From Clostridiaceae bacterium (GTDB lineage: Bacteria > Bacillota > Clostridia > Clostridiales > Clostridiaceae), in contig JACMJL010000275.1 of NCBI GenBank assembly GCA_014380625.1, forward strand, positions 1-40,031: DNA of 40,031 nt, read 5' to 3'. Position numbers and translations under genes: made by a program. Of the stretch, positions 23,941-33,386 are shown in pieces; within the stretch, counting starts at the first letter, position 1, and every line of letters starts with the position of its first letter. Below the pieces are notes generated by a model that was given only the letters and a program-made list of their open reading frames with translations, ran no database searches and was not told where the DNA came from.

Positions 23941-26094
23941 TTAAGGTACAAAGGCTTTAAAAATGTTACAAAATTCAAAGTCTGTTTGCGATATATTTGA
24001 GGATTGATATAAGGCTCCACCTTTGCCATTATCCCGATTAGCTGACCACATAGCAATTAATCCTACCCAATTATTGGATTGAGCGAAGGATAATAATTTC
24101 CTCGCATCAGCTTGATTAAATATCTCAGATTGTACATCATTAACACCAATCATTGGAGTGACACCAATTTTAGTAGTTATACCTAAGTTATTACATTGAT
24201 TATAGGTACTATTTGCTGATTGGATAGCATAATCACCCATTTTCCCACTTGGATTTGGTGCTGGCCCATCTCCAAAATCCATGGCCATTACATTTACAGC
24301 ATCTATCCTTACTCCATTGTCTTTTGCATTTTTTAATACATTCAAACCCTCAGCAGTAAGACCACTTGGAAGAACTGGAAGGCAGAAAGCAACTTTCAGT
24401 TTAGGATTTGCTACTTGAAGGCCTTTAATTGCCTTGTTTCTTCTACCAATTGCAGCTGTATCTGAAACCGCAGCTCCTTCTATGTCAAAATCAATCCAAG
24501 TTAATTTATATTTATCAATAACACTTTGATATTTTGCTTGAAGAACATTAACATCAGAATTTGTTGTTGCTAATTCCGTACCATTTGCCCCTCCAAAAGA
24601 TACTATAACATCTCCACCTTTACTACGGATGCTGTCAATTTCACTTCCGTAAAAATTGTCAGCTAGTTTAGTAATTCCACCCCATGCAGGATTACCACTG
24701 CCATCACTGTTAATAAAAGCAAGGGTATAATATTTTTGACCTGTTTTACTATAACAGTCATTGATACTAAATGTAGGCCATAACATAACATCTACATATG
24801 GAGCAAATACTTTAGTTGGGAAAGAATTATTTACTGGGTCAGTGCCTTGTCCTCCACCAGTACCTGTACCTCCAGCAGTAGTTCTCTCTAAAGTGAATTT
24901 CTGCCAGGAGTTGTTGTTATTTGAGTATTGATCAATTTCTACATTATTACCTGTTTGTCCACCAGGAACATCCCAGGTCTGTCCATCATGTGCAAAATAA
25001 AATTTGAATTTTCCGTCTATCTGTGGAACTATCTTTACCTTTTGGTCACCGGTGTTTGCATTATTGTAATCCCACAAGTGTAAATATGCACCTGGTGTTG
25101 AGGATCCGCCACTTACACATAAAACTCTTGTTAGTGCATTTAGGCTTGATACTTTAGATAACCCATCGCCTACATTTTCAAATCTCCAATTAAACCAAGG
25201 GTTTGTCTCTAGATCATATTGTATTATTCTACTTCCATTTGTTGAACCTTTACCCTGTACACATACATATTTTCCTGAGTCAGCTTTAATGTTATAGTCA
25301 CCCCAGGGCTGTAACCTCCATAGTTGACTTCCTTGTCCACCATTATCTGACCACTGTTGAACTTTTCCGTCATTTACAGTATTAGCGCCACTAACGTCTA
25401 GCATTTTCCCACTATAAACATTTTTAATTTTAAACCAACCATTTCCAGCATCTACAAAATCCCATTGTTGGTCTGTGCCAACACCAGTATAGTCATAGTC
25501 ATGAAGCTGGGCTCCATCATTTAGTGATGGTCCTGCTATACATGCAGCTTTTCCAGTTACATAGGAAATAATCTTAAAATGACCATCGCCTGCTGGTAAG
25601 ATAGTCCATCTTTGATTAGCGCTATTATAATCATAGCTCCACTGGTTGATTCTTGCAGCATTAGAAGTATCTCCACCAATTAGATCCAAAGCTTTTCCAC
25701 TATTTTTGTTTACTATCATAAAATAAGGAGATTTAGGTCCAGGGATCTGTCCAACACCCGTACTTCCACCTGTGGTTGTACCACCTTCTGAAGTTACAGC
25801 CCATAAGGCTGGTACATTTGAGGGTTCCCACCCTAGTAAGGAAGTATGAGCTTGTATGCATTTATAGTTTTGACCATTATAGGACACTACATCCCCAACT
25901 TTATATGAGGTGTTTTGAGCCCAGGCAACAGCGCTAGCACTAACGGAATTCAAAGTTGTAGTAACAACCTTATTGGAAGAACCATAATCATAACTTACTG
26001 AAGCTTTTGCTTGTGCTGAAAAAATTACAAGTTGTGATAAGGTAAGGGCAATTGTTATAATTAACGAAAGAATTTTTTTGCTATTTATTTTCAT
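23941..26094 (-). CDS. Secreted GH18 chitinase-type enzyme with CBM5/12 and ricin-type lectin domains
   Basis: A 717-aa secreted enzyme. Signal peptide (about 1-29), a CBM5/12 chitin-binding module (about 57-99, AWAQNTSYKVGDVVSYNGQN and GWEPSNVPALW), two ricin-B-type beta-trefoil regions (about 122-262 and 264-405), a Gly/Thr linker and a C-terminal GH18 catalytic domain (about 428-717). The catalytic motif is IDFDIEG, with Glu539 as general acid, and SFGGANG is the preceding barrel strand. The GH18 form is closer to chitinases of the ChiD/chitodextrinase-like group than to ChiA. AAAGGAG precedes ATG 26094. It lies 19 bp after the other chitinase, so they are probably co-transcribed and export a complementary pair of activities. 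Confidence 0.9.
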   Translation of the reverse strand: MKINSKKILSLIITIALTLSQLVIFSAQAKASVSYDYGSSNKVVTTTLNSVSASAVAWAQNTSYKVGDVVSYNGQNYKCIQAHTSLLGWEPSNVPALWAVTSEGGTTTGGSTGVGQIPGPKSPYFMIVNKNSGKALDLIGGDTSNAARINQWSYDYNSANQRWTILPAGDGHFKIISYVTGKAACIAGPSLNDGAQLHDYDYTGVGTDQQWDFVDAGNGWFKIKNVYSGKMLDVSGANTVNDGKVQQWSDNGGQGSQLWRLQPWGDYNIKADSGKYVCVQGKGSTNGSRIIQYDLETNPWFNWRFENVGDGLSKVSSLNALTRVLCVSGGSSTPGAYLHLWDYNNANTGDQKVKIVPQIDGKFKFYFAHDGQTWDVPGGQTGNNVEIDQYSNNNNSWQKFTLERTTAGGTGTGGGQGTDPVNNSFPTKVFAPYVDVMLWPTFSINDCYSKTGQKYYTLAFINSDGSGNPAWGGITKLADNFYGSEIDSIRSKGGDVIVSFGGANGTELATTNSDVNVLQAKYQSVIDKYKLTWIDFDIEGAAVSDTAAIGRRNKAIKGLQVANPKLKVAFCLPVLPSGLTAEGLNVLKNAKDNGVRIDAVNVMAMDFGDGPAPNPSGKMGDYAIQSANSTYNQCNNLGITTKIGVTPMIGVNDVQSEIFNQADARKLLSFAQSNNWVGLIAMWSANRDNGKGGALYQSSNISQTDFEFCNIFKAFVP

Positions 26095-26113
26095 TTAACA
26101 TAACTCCTTTATA

Positions 26114-28297
26114 CTATCTTACTGTATAAGTAAGCTTATCTGATAGCGTTGAACCTGCTGAATTTATAAGCTCTGCTTGATAAACATAACTTCCACTTGC
26201 TTTTCCTGTAAATGCTACAAACCCTGTTTGTTCAAAAGAACCATTTGCTGTTAACGCAATAGTTGAAACTAATACTCCATTTTCATAAAGTTTCCAAGAG
26301 GTTCCATTAATGCCCCACCACATATTCATAATAATTTTATAGTTAGCCCCATGATCCCAATTATCTTGACTAAGGGATGGTTTAGCCGGAGCATTTATTA
26401 CATTGACAGGTGAAACAGTTACTGATACTTGATTGGAGGTAAGAGAAGCAGTTGCATCACTAACTATTATGTTATAAGTATAGGTTCCTGAAGTTTTGCC
26501 TGTAACATTAAAGCTTACCGTTTGTGCAGTAGTTTGTCCTGAAGTTAGGTTGCCACTAGATAAGGTTGTAGTACCTTCCATTATTTTAAAGGAGTTAGCA
26601 CTATTATTTCCGGGTATTGTTCCAGTTAACGTATAAGCTCCATTTGAAACTGGAGAAGCTGAAAGTGTTGCTGCTTGTAATTTTATAACTACTGGTGCTA
26701 CTACAGTTACTGATACCTGATTTGAAGTAAGCGAAGTTGTTGCATCACTTACAACCATAGTATAAGTATAAGTTCCTACAGCCTTGTTTGTTACATTAAG
26801 GCTTACAGCTTGAGCCGTGCTTTGTCCTGCAACTAAAGTTCCACTTTTTAATGGAGTAGTGGAAGAACCCTCGAATATTTTGTATGAGGTAGCTGAATTA
26901 TAAGCTGGTACACTAGCAGTTAGAGTATACGCACCATTATTCACTGCTGAAGCAGAAAGTGTTGCAGCTCCTAATTTTATTACTGTAGAACCCTTCATTT
27001 TATTAAACATGATAGTTGTCATTGGGCTCCCCTTTGATAAGTCATCATTTGAAGCATCCCAAATTAGCATACCACCATAACCATTGTTCACTACGTAATC
27101 ACATTTGTCGCCTAGAGTTTTTTCATCTTCATAGGTCAAAAACGCACCAGTAGAGGAATTGTATAAGTAAACTGCCTTAGCCACATTATCATAATACTTA
27201 TTCCAACCTGCAGTGGTTTCCAATTGTTTAAGTTTAAACCAGGGTTCTTGTCCACCTGGAGATGATGGATTATCTAAAGATCCAGTGTAAGCACCTGTTG
27301 CTGTTTGATAAAGTCCATCTCCCTTAGGTCCTGGTGTAACACCTTTCCACCCTCTTGAATAGAAAGGTGAACCTACATTTAATTTTGAAGCTGGTATTTT
27401 ATATATATCCCTATAAGCCCTCATGGCATAGTCAGTGTTGTATTTATTCTTTATATCTGTAGGACTTGTTGCTGAAGGATCAGAAGGGTTTACATATAAA
27501 GCGGATTGATGATTAGTTACATTTTCCCAGGCTCCGTGGATATCATAGGTCATAACATTGATAAAATCAAGATACTGACTATACTTATCTGGCTCTACAA
27601 GTGACATCTTTTCGTAGCCAGCTGGAGCGGCTATTGTTAGCATTTTACCTACTAAGCCATTAGCATTATATGCATTTCTTATGTCTTGCATTAATAAAGT
27701 ATAATTGGTCTTATCTTCAAGGCCGCCTGGACATCCTTTGTCATATTGATCATTGCTATCGCCCTTCCTATCTATACCTGGATACTCCCAGTCTATATCA
27801 ATACCATCTATAAATGGGTATTGTTTTAAGAAAGCAACTACACTATCAGTAAATACCTTTCTACTTGCGGCGGTTAATGCCATAGCATGAAAATTTTCTC
27901 CTCTTGTCCATCCACCTATAGAAACTAAAATCTTCTTATCAGGATATATGCCTTTGTAATATTTATACTCACCAAAGCAACCCTTTAGTGTTTGAGTCCA
28001 GTCTCCTGAGTGATCTAATTGTTTTTCAAAATCTGCAAAGGTATCTAATGAAGCTATTTTATAACTAGAATCTACAGTGAAAAAAGCGTGGTTCACTACG
28101 GTAATTTTATCCCAGGGAATGTCTTTAGGTAGCATAGACTGATGAGCTGAATTGTACATAGCCCAATTGGGAAAATAAGTTACAACATTTTTCTGTGTAG
28201 TTGCCGCCTTAACCCCTGTATTAGTACATGTACCTATAGCTAGGCTTAAAGTAAATATTGCTGTAGTTAAATATGCAAGTATTTTTTTATTTTTCAT
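26114..28297 (-). CDS. Secreted GH18 chitinase with Ig-like repeats and C-terminal CBM-like module
   Basis: A 727-aa secreted enzyme. The signal peptide ends near residue 31 (VKAAT). The GH18 domain spans about 36-440 with SIGGWT and DGIDIDWEYPG (catalytic Glu171), the canonical DxxDxDxE. Two near-identical ~97-residue Ig/FN3-like modules follow (about 441-537 and 540-634; GAATLSASAVNNGAYTLTAS versus QAATLSASPVSNGAYTLTGT). The C-terminal module (about 637-727) has NMWWGINGTSWKLYENG, as in Bacillus chitinases. AGAGGA precedes ATG 28297. It is the first gene of the pair and sits next to the sigI-rsgI operon, whose anti-sigma factor bears chitin-binding modules. Confidence 0.93.
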   Translation of the reverse strand: MKNKKILAYLTTAIFTLSLAIGTCTNTGVKAATTQKNVVTYFPNWAMYNSAHQSMLPKDIPWDKITVVNHAFFTVDSSYKIASLDTFADFEKQLDHSGDWTQTLKGCFGEYKYYKGIYPDKKILVSIGGWTRGENFHAMALTAASRKVFTDSVVAFLKQYPFIDGIDIDWEYPGIDRKGDSNDQYDKGCPGGLEDKTNYTLLMQDIRNAYNANGLVGKMLTIAAPAGYEKMSLVEPDKYSQYLDFINVMTYDIHGAWENVTNHQSALYVNPSDPSATSPTDIKNKYNTDYAMRAYRDIYKIPASKLNVGSPFYSRGWKGVTPGPKGDGLYQTATGAYTGSLDNPSSPGGQEPWFKLKQLETTAGWNKYYDNVAKAVYLYNSSTGAFLTYEDEKTLGDKCDYVVNNGYGGMLIWDASNDDLSKGSPMTTIMFNKMKGSTVIKLGAATLSASAVNNGAYTLTASVPAYNSATSYKIFEGSSTTPLKSGTLVAGQSTAQAVSLNVTNKAVGTYTYTMVVSDATTSLTSNQVSVTVVAPVVIKLQAATLSASPVSNGAYTLTGTIPGNNSANSFKIMEGTTTLSSGNLTSGQTTAQTVSFNVTGKTSGTYTYNIIVSDATASLTSNQVSVTVSPVNVINAPAKPSLSQDNWDHGANYKIIMNMWWGINGTSWKLYENGVLVSTIALTANGSFEQTGFVAFTGKASGSYVYQAELINSAGSTLSDKLTYTVR

Positions 28298-28460
28298 CTT
28301 TTAATCCTCTCCCTTCTATATCTCACACTATCAATGCTATAAATCCTCTTACTTTTTTCTCATAAAACTCCTCCCTTATATATTAATGTTTGTCCATCTT
28401 TAAGTGTCACATTTTCTTTATCAACATATTAATACGAGGATCTTAACTTTTTTTAGTGGG

Positions 28461-28512
28461 ACAAAATAAAAAAAATGCTTGCAAACCTTAATTTTATAAG
28501 GCTTGTAAGCAT
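28461..28512 (-). terminator. Terminator of the sigI-rsgI operon
   Basis: A 16-bp stem with mismatches, ATGCTTGCAAACCTTA (28475-28490) and TAAGGCTTGTAAGCAT (28497-28512), is followed on the minus strand by TTTTTTTATTTT. Confidence 0.9.
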
Positions 28513-28547
28513 AAGTAAGTTGAAGCAAAATAACTTTTTCTTTGGAT

Positions 28548-29705
28548 TTATGGTTTTTGCCATAGTGCAGGCACATTGGGTGGCTCCCATCCTTCCAGTG
28601 AATCGTGTGCTTGAAGGCATTTATATTTGACACCCTTATAGGTTACTATTGTCGCAACTGTGTAACTAACACCGGTCTGCCAAGTATTTTTACTATCTGT
28701 TACTACTTGTTTTTGCCACAGGGCAGGCACATTTGAAGGTTGCCAATCTGACTGGGAAATATGAGTTGTAATGCATTTATACTTATTCTGGTTATAACTT
28801 ATTACCGTTCCAATAGTATAATTTATTCCTACAGTCCAGGTAGGTGCTTCTGAAATAACAGGAGCCTTATTAACTTCCTTTTCTTGAGTAGGGGTAGTTG
28901 TTTTAATATCTTTTGGTTTATCTGTATTATGAGAATTGCCTGGATAACCATTGATTTTAGAATCAATATCTAGTTTTTTAAGTATATCTGATAGGTTATT
29001 ATTTCTAACCTCATCAATAGAAAGATTTAATCCTAGATCTTTAGCCTTTGTGTACATGGTGTATTTACCAGTTGAAATATTGTTTTGGTTTGCAAGGTTT
29101 CTAGTTTCCCAGGATGTATCAATTACTCTAGTAATTATTCTTTCCTTACCATTTTCTTCAGCTATTCCATTCAGGGCATCTAATAAGTAATTAAGCTTCT
29201 TTTTATATTCAATAGTCTCAGGATTTAATGACATAGCAATAAGTACATAATTATCTGTTTGTGATTTAATATATCCATTATGCCTAGATTGGTTTAGAAT
29301 TTCGCTAATTGCAGTTTCTAATGTCTCGCCTTTCAGCTTTAAAGATTTAAGAAGCATTTTTCCATCCTCATTAATAGGTTTTACAAATATCACTTTATTA
29401 TCTTTGTTGATAGCAACTTCTAGGCTTGGATTAATATCTATATCCACATAGGCATAAATATCTTTACTGGTATTAAATTTAGAATAAGACATAATCGAAA
29501 CTAATATAATTGTAAGAAAACAGGCTACAAGCCCTGCATATCTTATAATGTTATTTTTAAATTTATTAATACTCTTTTTATCAAAATTGATTTGTTGTCC
29601 CACAAACATTCCTGGACGTTTTTTAATATATTGAAATTCGCAATCTTCAGTCATAATTACAGCGCAATTTTTTTTGAGTTCTAGTATATTACCTCTCTTA
29701 TCCAA
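28548..29705 (-). CDS. rsgI: RsgI-type anti-sigma-I factor with two chitin-binding modules
   Basis: A 385-aa single-pass membrane anti-sigma factor. Order: cytoplasmic RsgI domain (about 1-50, NCAVIMTEDCEFQYIKKRPG), transmembrane helix (about 55-75), an extracellular RsgI domain beginning YAYVDIDINPSLEVAIN, where Asn92-Pro93 is the autoproteolysis site known in RsgI proteins, a Thr/Pro linker, and two CBM5/12 modules (about 289-332 and 341-385, each ending in NVPALWQK). The modules match the one in the 717-aa chitinase. The start is TTG 29705, with GGAGG 8 nt upstream, overlapping the sigI stop by 8 nt; the ATG at 29738 has no ribosome site. Extracellular chitin is the probable signal that frees sigma-I. 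Confidence 0.92.
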   Translation of the reverse strand: MDKRGNILELKKNCAVIMTEDCEFQYIKKRPGMFVGQQINFDKKSINKFKNNIIRYAGLVACFLTIILVSIMSYSKFNTSKDIYAYVDIDINPSLEVAINKDNKVIFVKPINEDGKMLLKSLKLKGETLETAISEILNQSRHNGYIKSQTDNYVLIAMSLNPETIEYKKKLNYLLDALNGIAEENGKERIITRVIDTSWETRNLANQNNISTGKYTMYTKAKDLGLNLSIDEVRNNNLSDILKKLDIDSKINGYPGNSHNTDKPKDIKTTTPTQEKEVNKAPVISEAPTWTVGINYTIGTVISYNQNKYKCITTHISQSDWQPSNVPALWQKQVVTDSKNTWQTGVSYTVATIVTYKGVKYKCLQAHDSLEGWEPPNVPALWQKP

Positions 29706-30444
29706 GTGATGTACCTCCACTCTCAGTATTTTCAACATACCCTTTTAAAACATCAAGATTACTTTTTAGTAATAAGGTTACAGTTATAATAAACTTTCTA
29801 TTTCTTTCTACGGTTCTTTGATGTACATCAACCCTGGTCATCAATTCCTTCAAAGGAATATTTCTTGAGTGTAAAAGTTTTGCGAATAATTCTTCATTGT
29901 TAGCAATAATTCTCGCAATTTTTATACATAATTTTATTGAGTCCTTGTGCTTTGGTGAATATAAAACTAGATCGTCAAAATTAATTTGAAATCTCTCTAA
30001 GGTTTTTTTTAAGGATAGTATTTCATCCTTTATTTCAACTGCCTCAAGTTGGCTTTTTTCATCTACTAGATACTTATTCTCAAAAGCATTATAAATTTCA
30101 TCATCAAAATATGAAAATGGGTAAACACTACTATTTTTTTTATTACTTCTTTTATAGTCTATTATCCGATCATGAATAATTAACTTACAGTATTCAAAAA
30201 AATCCCCACCATTTTCCACATTATAACGATCAATGGCTTCATTGAAAGCAGACAACGCTATGCTAAATTCTTCACTATTTTCCACATCAATATATTTTCC
30301 CATACATTGTGAAATGGCCTTTATTATGAATGGTTTGTACTCTTGTATTACTGTTTCTCTTAGATATTTATCACCTTGTTGAATTTTCTGAATTTTGATA
30401 TATATTAAGTTTTCCCCTCTTAAAAACCAGTTAAAGTGTGACAA
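29698..30444 (-). CDS. sigI: RNA polymerase sigma factor SigI
   Basis: A 248-aa sigma-70-family factor of the SigI type. The N-terminal region-2-like part has IQEYKPFIIKAISQCMGKYI and ALSAFNEAIDRYNVENGGDF with FEYCKLIIHDRIIDYKR, the SigI signature. The C-terminal part (IPLKELMTRVDVHQRTVERN) is the SigI promoter-recognition helix-turn-helix. The start is TTG 30444, with GAGGGG 5 nt upstream. It is followed by and overlaps rsgI, the standard sigma/anti-sigma arrangement. In Clostridium thermocellum each SigI is held by an RsgI carrying a polysaccharide-binding module and drives matching hydrolase genes; here the two adjacent chitinases are the likely targets. Confidence 0.92.
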   Translation of the reverse strand: MSHFNWFLRGENLIYIKIQKIQQGDKYLRETVIQEYKPFIIKAISQCMGKYIDVENSEEFSIALSAFNEAIDRYNVENGGDFFEYCKLIIHDRIIDYKRSNKKNSSVYPFSYFDDEIYNAFENKYLVDEKSQLEAVEIKDEILSLKKTLERFQINFDDLVLYSPKHKDSIKLCIKIARIIANNEELFAKLLHSRNIPLKELMTRVDVHQRTVERNRKFIITVTLLLKSNLDVLKGYVENTESGGTSLG

Positions 30445-30500
30445 TTCAGCCCCTCACTTTCTGAGAAACTACAGTAAACGTAATTTCTACCACTAATTAT

Positions 30501-30515
30501 ATTATGTAACATAAT
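30501..30515. promoter_or_regulatory. Palindrome upstream of sigI
   Basis: ATTATGTAACATAAT is a perfect 7-bp inverted repeat around one base, 57-71 bp upstream of the sigI start. A second small palindrome, ACATAATATGT, lies at about 30546-30556. They may be operator sites or part of the promoter; no convincing sigma-A promoter is seen. Confidence 0.35.
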
Positions 30516-30577
30516 TTACATTTCTGCAATAATTAGTTTACATTTACATAATATGTATAGAAACTTGCAAATGGAGA

Positions 30578-30615
30578 TAAAATAAAGGGCTATCCTATTA
30601 AATTAAGGATAGCCT
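30578..30615 (-). terminator. Terminator of the serine acetyltransferase gene
   Basis: A perfect 9-bp stem, GGCTATCCT (30588-30596) with AGGATAGCC (30606-30614), is followed on the minus strand by CTTTATTTT. Confidence 0.75.
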
Positions 30616-30667
30616 AAATCTTCTCACACAGCTTAACCTGTGAAGTATGAATTTTATTTAATAACTT

Positions 30668-31615
30668 TTATATAACCCAATCAGCTATAAATTCTTGTTG
30701 AAATTCTTTTGGTTTACTATTTCTAAATTTCAGTTCTGGGTTTTGAACACTAACCCTTGTATCCTCTGGTACTGATTTCGTAATAAAAGCATTTCCACCT
30801 ATAACTGAATTTTTTCCAATGACAGTTTCTCCACCTAAAATTGAAGCTCCAGAATATATAGTTACGTTATCTTCAAGTGTAGGGTGTCTTTTTACACCTT
30901 GAAGATTTTGTCCTCCTCTAGTTGAGAGAGCTCCTAAGGTTACTCCTTGATATAGTTTTACATTTTGTCCAATAACACAAGTTTCACCAATAACAACGCC
31001 TGTCCCATGGTCTATAAAGAAGTACTTCCCGATTTCAGCACCTGCATTTATATCAATTCCAGTTTCATTATGAGCATATTCTGTCATAATTCTTGGAATA
31101 TACGGTACTGATAATTTATAAAGTTCATGAGCTATTCTATAAATACTCACTGCAAATATGCCTGGATATGAAAATATAATTTGTTCTATGTCTCCAGCGG
31201 CTGGATCACCATCAAATGCTGCTTGAACGTCTGTTGTAATATATTCTTGTAACTTAGGTAATAAGTTTAAAAAGGTTAAACATATTTTGTTTGTTTTATC
31301 TTCTAAAAATGAATCCTCAGATTCATTACTTATATGGTTTTTGTACACTAATGCACATTTTATTTGTCTATGCAATTTTTCTTCAATACTTATTAAAAGA
31401 TCACCAATGTAATATTCTATTGTATCATTTGATAATTTTTTCTTTTCAAAAAAACCTGGAAAAATCAGTTGCCTTAATTCCTGTAAAATTTCTATAATTT
31501 CAACTTTATTTGTTAAGTTAGAAGAATCATATGAGGAAAAAATAGAATTTTCTCTATAATTCCTAGCAATTTCTGAAACTAATTGGGCCATATTTTTATC
31601 AAACTCTTTACTCAT
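30668..31615 (-). CDS. epsC: Serine O-acetyltransferase (EpsC/CysE type)
   Basis: A 315-aa cytoplasmic enzyme that acetylates serine for cysteine synthesis. The N-terminal ~170 residues are the helical SATase domain of the longer EpsC type. The left-handed beta-helix follows: IPRIMTEYAHNETGIDINAG, IDHGTGVVIGET, KLYQGVTLGALSTRGGQ, RHPTLEDNVTIYSGASILGG. The catalytic His-containing segments (TEYAHNETGID and FIDHGTGV) are intact. The gene stands alone, with its own terminator; no T-box or other riboswitch is seen in the 123 bp upstream. Confidence 0.92.
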   Translation of the reverse strand: MSKEFDKNMAQLVSEIARNYRENSIFSSYDSSNLTNKVEIIEILQELRQLIFPGFFEKKKLSNDTIEYYIGDLLISIEEKLHRQIKCALVYKNHISNESEDSFLEDKTNKICLTFLNLLPKLQEYITTDVQAAFDGDPAAGDIEQIIFSYPGIFAVSIYRIAHELYKLSVPYIPRIMTEYAHNETGIDINAGAEIGKYFFIDHGTGVVIGETCVIGQNVKLYQGVTLGALSTRGGQNLQGVKRHPTLEDNVTIYSGASILGGETVIGKNSVIGGNAFITKSVPEDTRVSVQNPELKFRNSKPKEFQQEFIADWVI

Positions 31616-31738
31616 CTTTCTACCCCCTCCACGTTTGTAATTTTATCTTCGACACTTATTTCATGTCATCTTAATAAAATTTAAGTATATACATATTACC
31701 ATTCTCGCTACTACCTTTCAAGGTCTATGCACTTTCAG

Positions 31739-32383
31739 TTAACTTAAAACTTTATATCTCCCATTAGCTTTAAAGCTTGCCAACTTTTCTAAATATAACA
31801 ATATTTGATTTGCCCCTAAAGCTAAGCCTGCTGACATAATAGTTCCCCATAGTATTTTCGGTAGATAATTCATTCTAAGTCCATCAAATAAAATAACCCC
31901 TAAACCCCCTGCATTTATTACCGCTGCAATAGTTGCTACTCCAATAGTAGTTATAGTAGCTATTCTTATGCCCCCTAATATTATTGGAAGAGCTAAAGGT
32001 ATTTGTATTTTTAAAAATAACTGAGAGGAGTTTAACCCCATACCTTTTCCTGCCTCTACAATAAAGGGATCTATGGACTGAAAAGCTGCCAATATATTTC
32101 TAACCAGGATATACTGATTATAGATTACTAAAACGAAAATTGCAGTTTCTCTTCCTAAACCTAGTACTGGTATTAATAATGCAAACAATGCTAGGCTTGG
32201 TATGGAATAAATAACTCCTAAGGAAGATAGTACTATCATAGATAAAACTTTTGACCTTAAAATCAAAAGGGATACAGGAATTGCAATGCCAAAAGATATT
32301 ATAATACTTAAGGATACAATCTGAAGGTGCTGTAGCAGTAAGATTAACATTTTGTCATGATACTTTAGTAAATACTCTATCAT
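31739..32383 (-). CDS. Osmoprotectant ABC transporter permease (OpuCB-like)
   Basis: A 214-aa inner-membrane permease of the glycine betaine/choline (OpuC/OpuB) family with about five transmembrane helices. The EAA-type loop is EAGKGMGLNSSQLFLKIQIP, which contacts the ATPase, followed by the IRIATITTIGVATIAAVINA helix. It is the last gene of the four-gene operon; its ATG lies 3 bp after the ATPase stop. It is paralogous to the permease at 34343-34981, so the two form a heterodimer. Confidence 0.9.
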   Translation of the reverse strand: MIEYLLKYHDKMLILLLQHLQIVSLSIIISFGIAIPVSLLILRSKVLSMIVLSSLGVIYSIPSLALFALLIPVLGLGRETAIFVLVIYNQYILVRNILAAFQSIDPFIVEAGKGMGLNSSQLFLKIQIPLALPIILGGIRIATITTIGVATIAAVINAGGLGVILFDGLRMNYLPKILWGTIMSAGLALGANQILLYLEKLASFKANGRYKVLS

Positions 32384-32386
32384 GTG

Positions 32387-33355
32387 CTAACGCCCTATCT
32401 CTACTTGCTTTATTTTTAATTGCTCCAAGGTTATTTTGCCAATTGCTTTATGATTATCCGATTCAACAATCAAATAATCTACATTTTCCTGAAGAAAATA
32501 TGTTAACAAATGCTGTAAGTCCTCATTTTCATTAACTCTCAAGGCGCCTTCTTTTGTTTGTGGATCCAAAGGAAGCATAACTGTTTTTGCCTTAATCACC
32601 TTAAGTTTTTGCAGAATGTCCTCTGACGAAACTAAGCGTGCCACAAATTCATTAGCTGGGTGAAATAATATATTGTAAGGTGTATCATATTGTTGAATTT
32701 CCCCTTGATCCATTATGATTACCTTGTCTCCTAATCTCAAGGCTTCATTAACATCATGAGTTACAAAGAGGATTGTCTTATTAAGTTTTTTCTGAATTCT
32801 AATAAGTTCTTCTTGGAGATTTAGTCTAGTTATTGCATCTATAGCACCAAAAGGTTCATCCATCAGCATTATTTCAGGATCAGCAGCCATGGCCCTTGCT
32901 AACCCAACTCTTTGTTGTTGACCACCAGACAATTGCCTTGGATATCTTTTTTTGAAATCCTTAGAAGGAAGGCATACTAAATCTAATAGAAAATCAACTC
33001 TTTCAGCTATATCTTTCTTTTTCCACTTTAAAATATTTGGAACTGTAGCAATATTTTCTTCCACATTCATATGTGGAAATAGGCCAATCTGTTGAATAAC
33101 ATATCCAATTTTCTGCCTATGTTTTTCCAAAGGAAACTTTTTGATATTTTCTCCGAAAAATAGTATTTCTCCAGAGCTTAATTCATATATTCTATTAATC
33201 ATTTTTAAAAAGGTAGTTTTTCCTGAACCTGAGGTTCCTAGAATTGTTATAAAACTACCTTCTTCGATGCTAGCACTTACCTCCGAAATAGCATATTGCT
33301 CTGAGTCACAAAACTTTTTACTTACTTTTATAAACTCAATGGCTACCTTTTTCAA
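32387..33355 (-). CDS. Osmoprotectant ABC transporter ATP-binding protein (OpuCA-like)
   Basis: A 322-aa ATPase that powers quaternary-amine uptake. It shows Walker A GTSGSGKTT, Q-loop YVIQQIGLFPHMNVEENIA, signature LSGGQQQRVGLARA, Walker B IMLMDEP and the switch His in FVTHDVNEA. The C-terminal ~80 residues (about 240-322) form one CBS-like unit, shorter than the tandem CBS pair of OpuCA, which may alter ionic-strength sensing. The start is TTG 33355, with GGGAGG upstream. It is coupled closely to the second permease. Confidence 0.92.
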   Translation of the reverse strand: MKKVAIEFIKVSKKFCDSEQYAISEVSASIEEGSFITILGTSGSGKTTFLKMINRIYELSSGEILFFGENIKKFPLEKHRQKIGYVIQQIGLFPHMNVEENIATVPNILKWKKKDIAERVDFLLDLVCLPSKDFKKRYPRQLSGGQQQRVGLARAMAADPEIMLMDEPFGAIDAITRLNLQEELIRIQKKLNKTILFVTHDVNEALRLGDKVIIMDQGEIQQYDTPYNILFHPANEFVARLVSSEDILQKLKVIKAKTVMLPLDPQTKEGALRVNENEDLQHLLTYFLQENVDYLIVESDNHKAIGKITLEQLKIKQVEIGR

Positions 33356-33386
33356 AAGATATCCTCCCTTCTTTATAGTCTTTTTT

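Noticed and set aside
28349-28363. Leader mini-frame MRKK with GGGAGGAG upstream of the chitinases
   Set aside because: Only four codons; there is no attenuator-like structure or regulatory codon run, so chance is as likely as a leader peptide.
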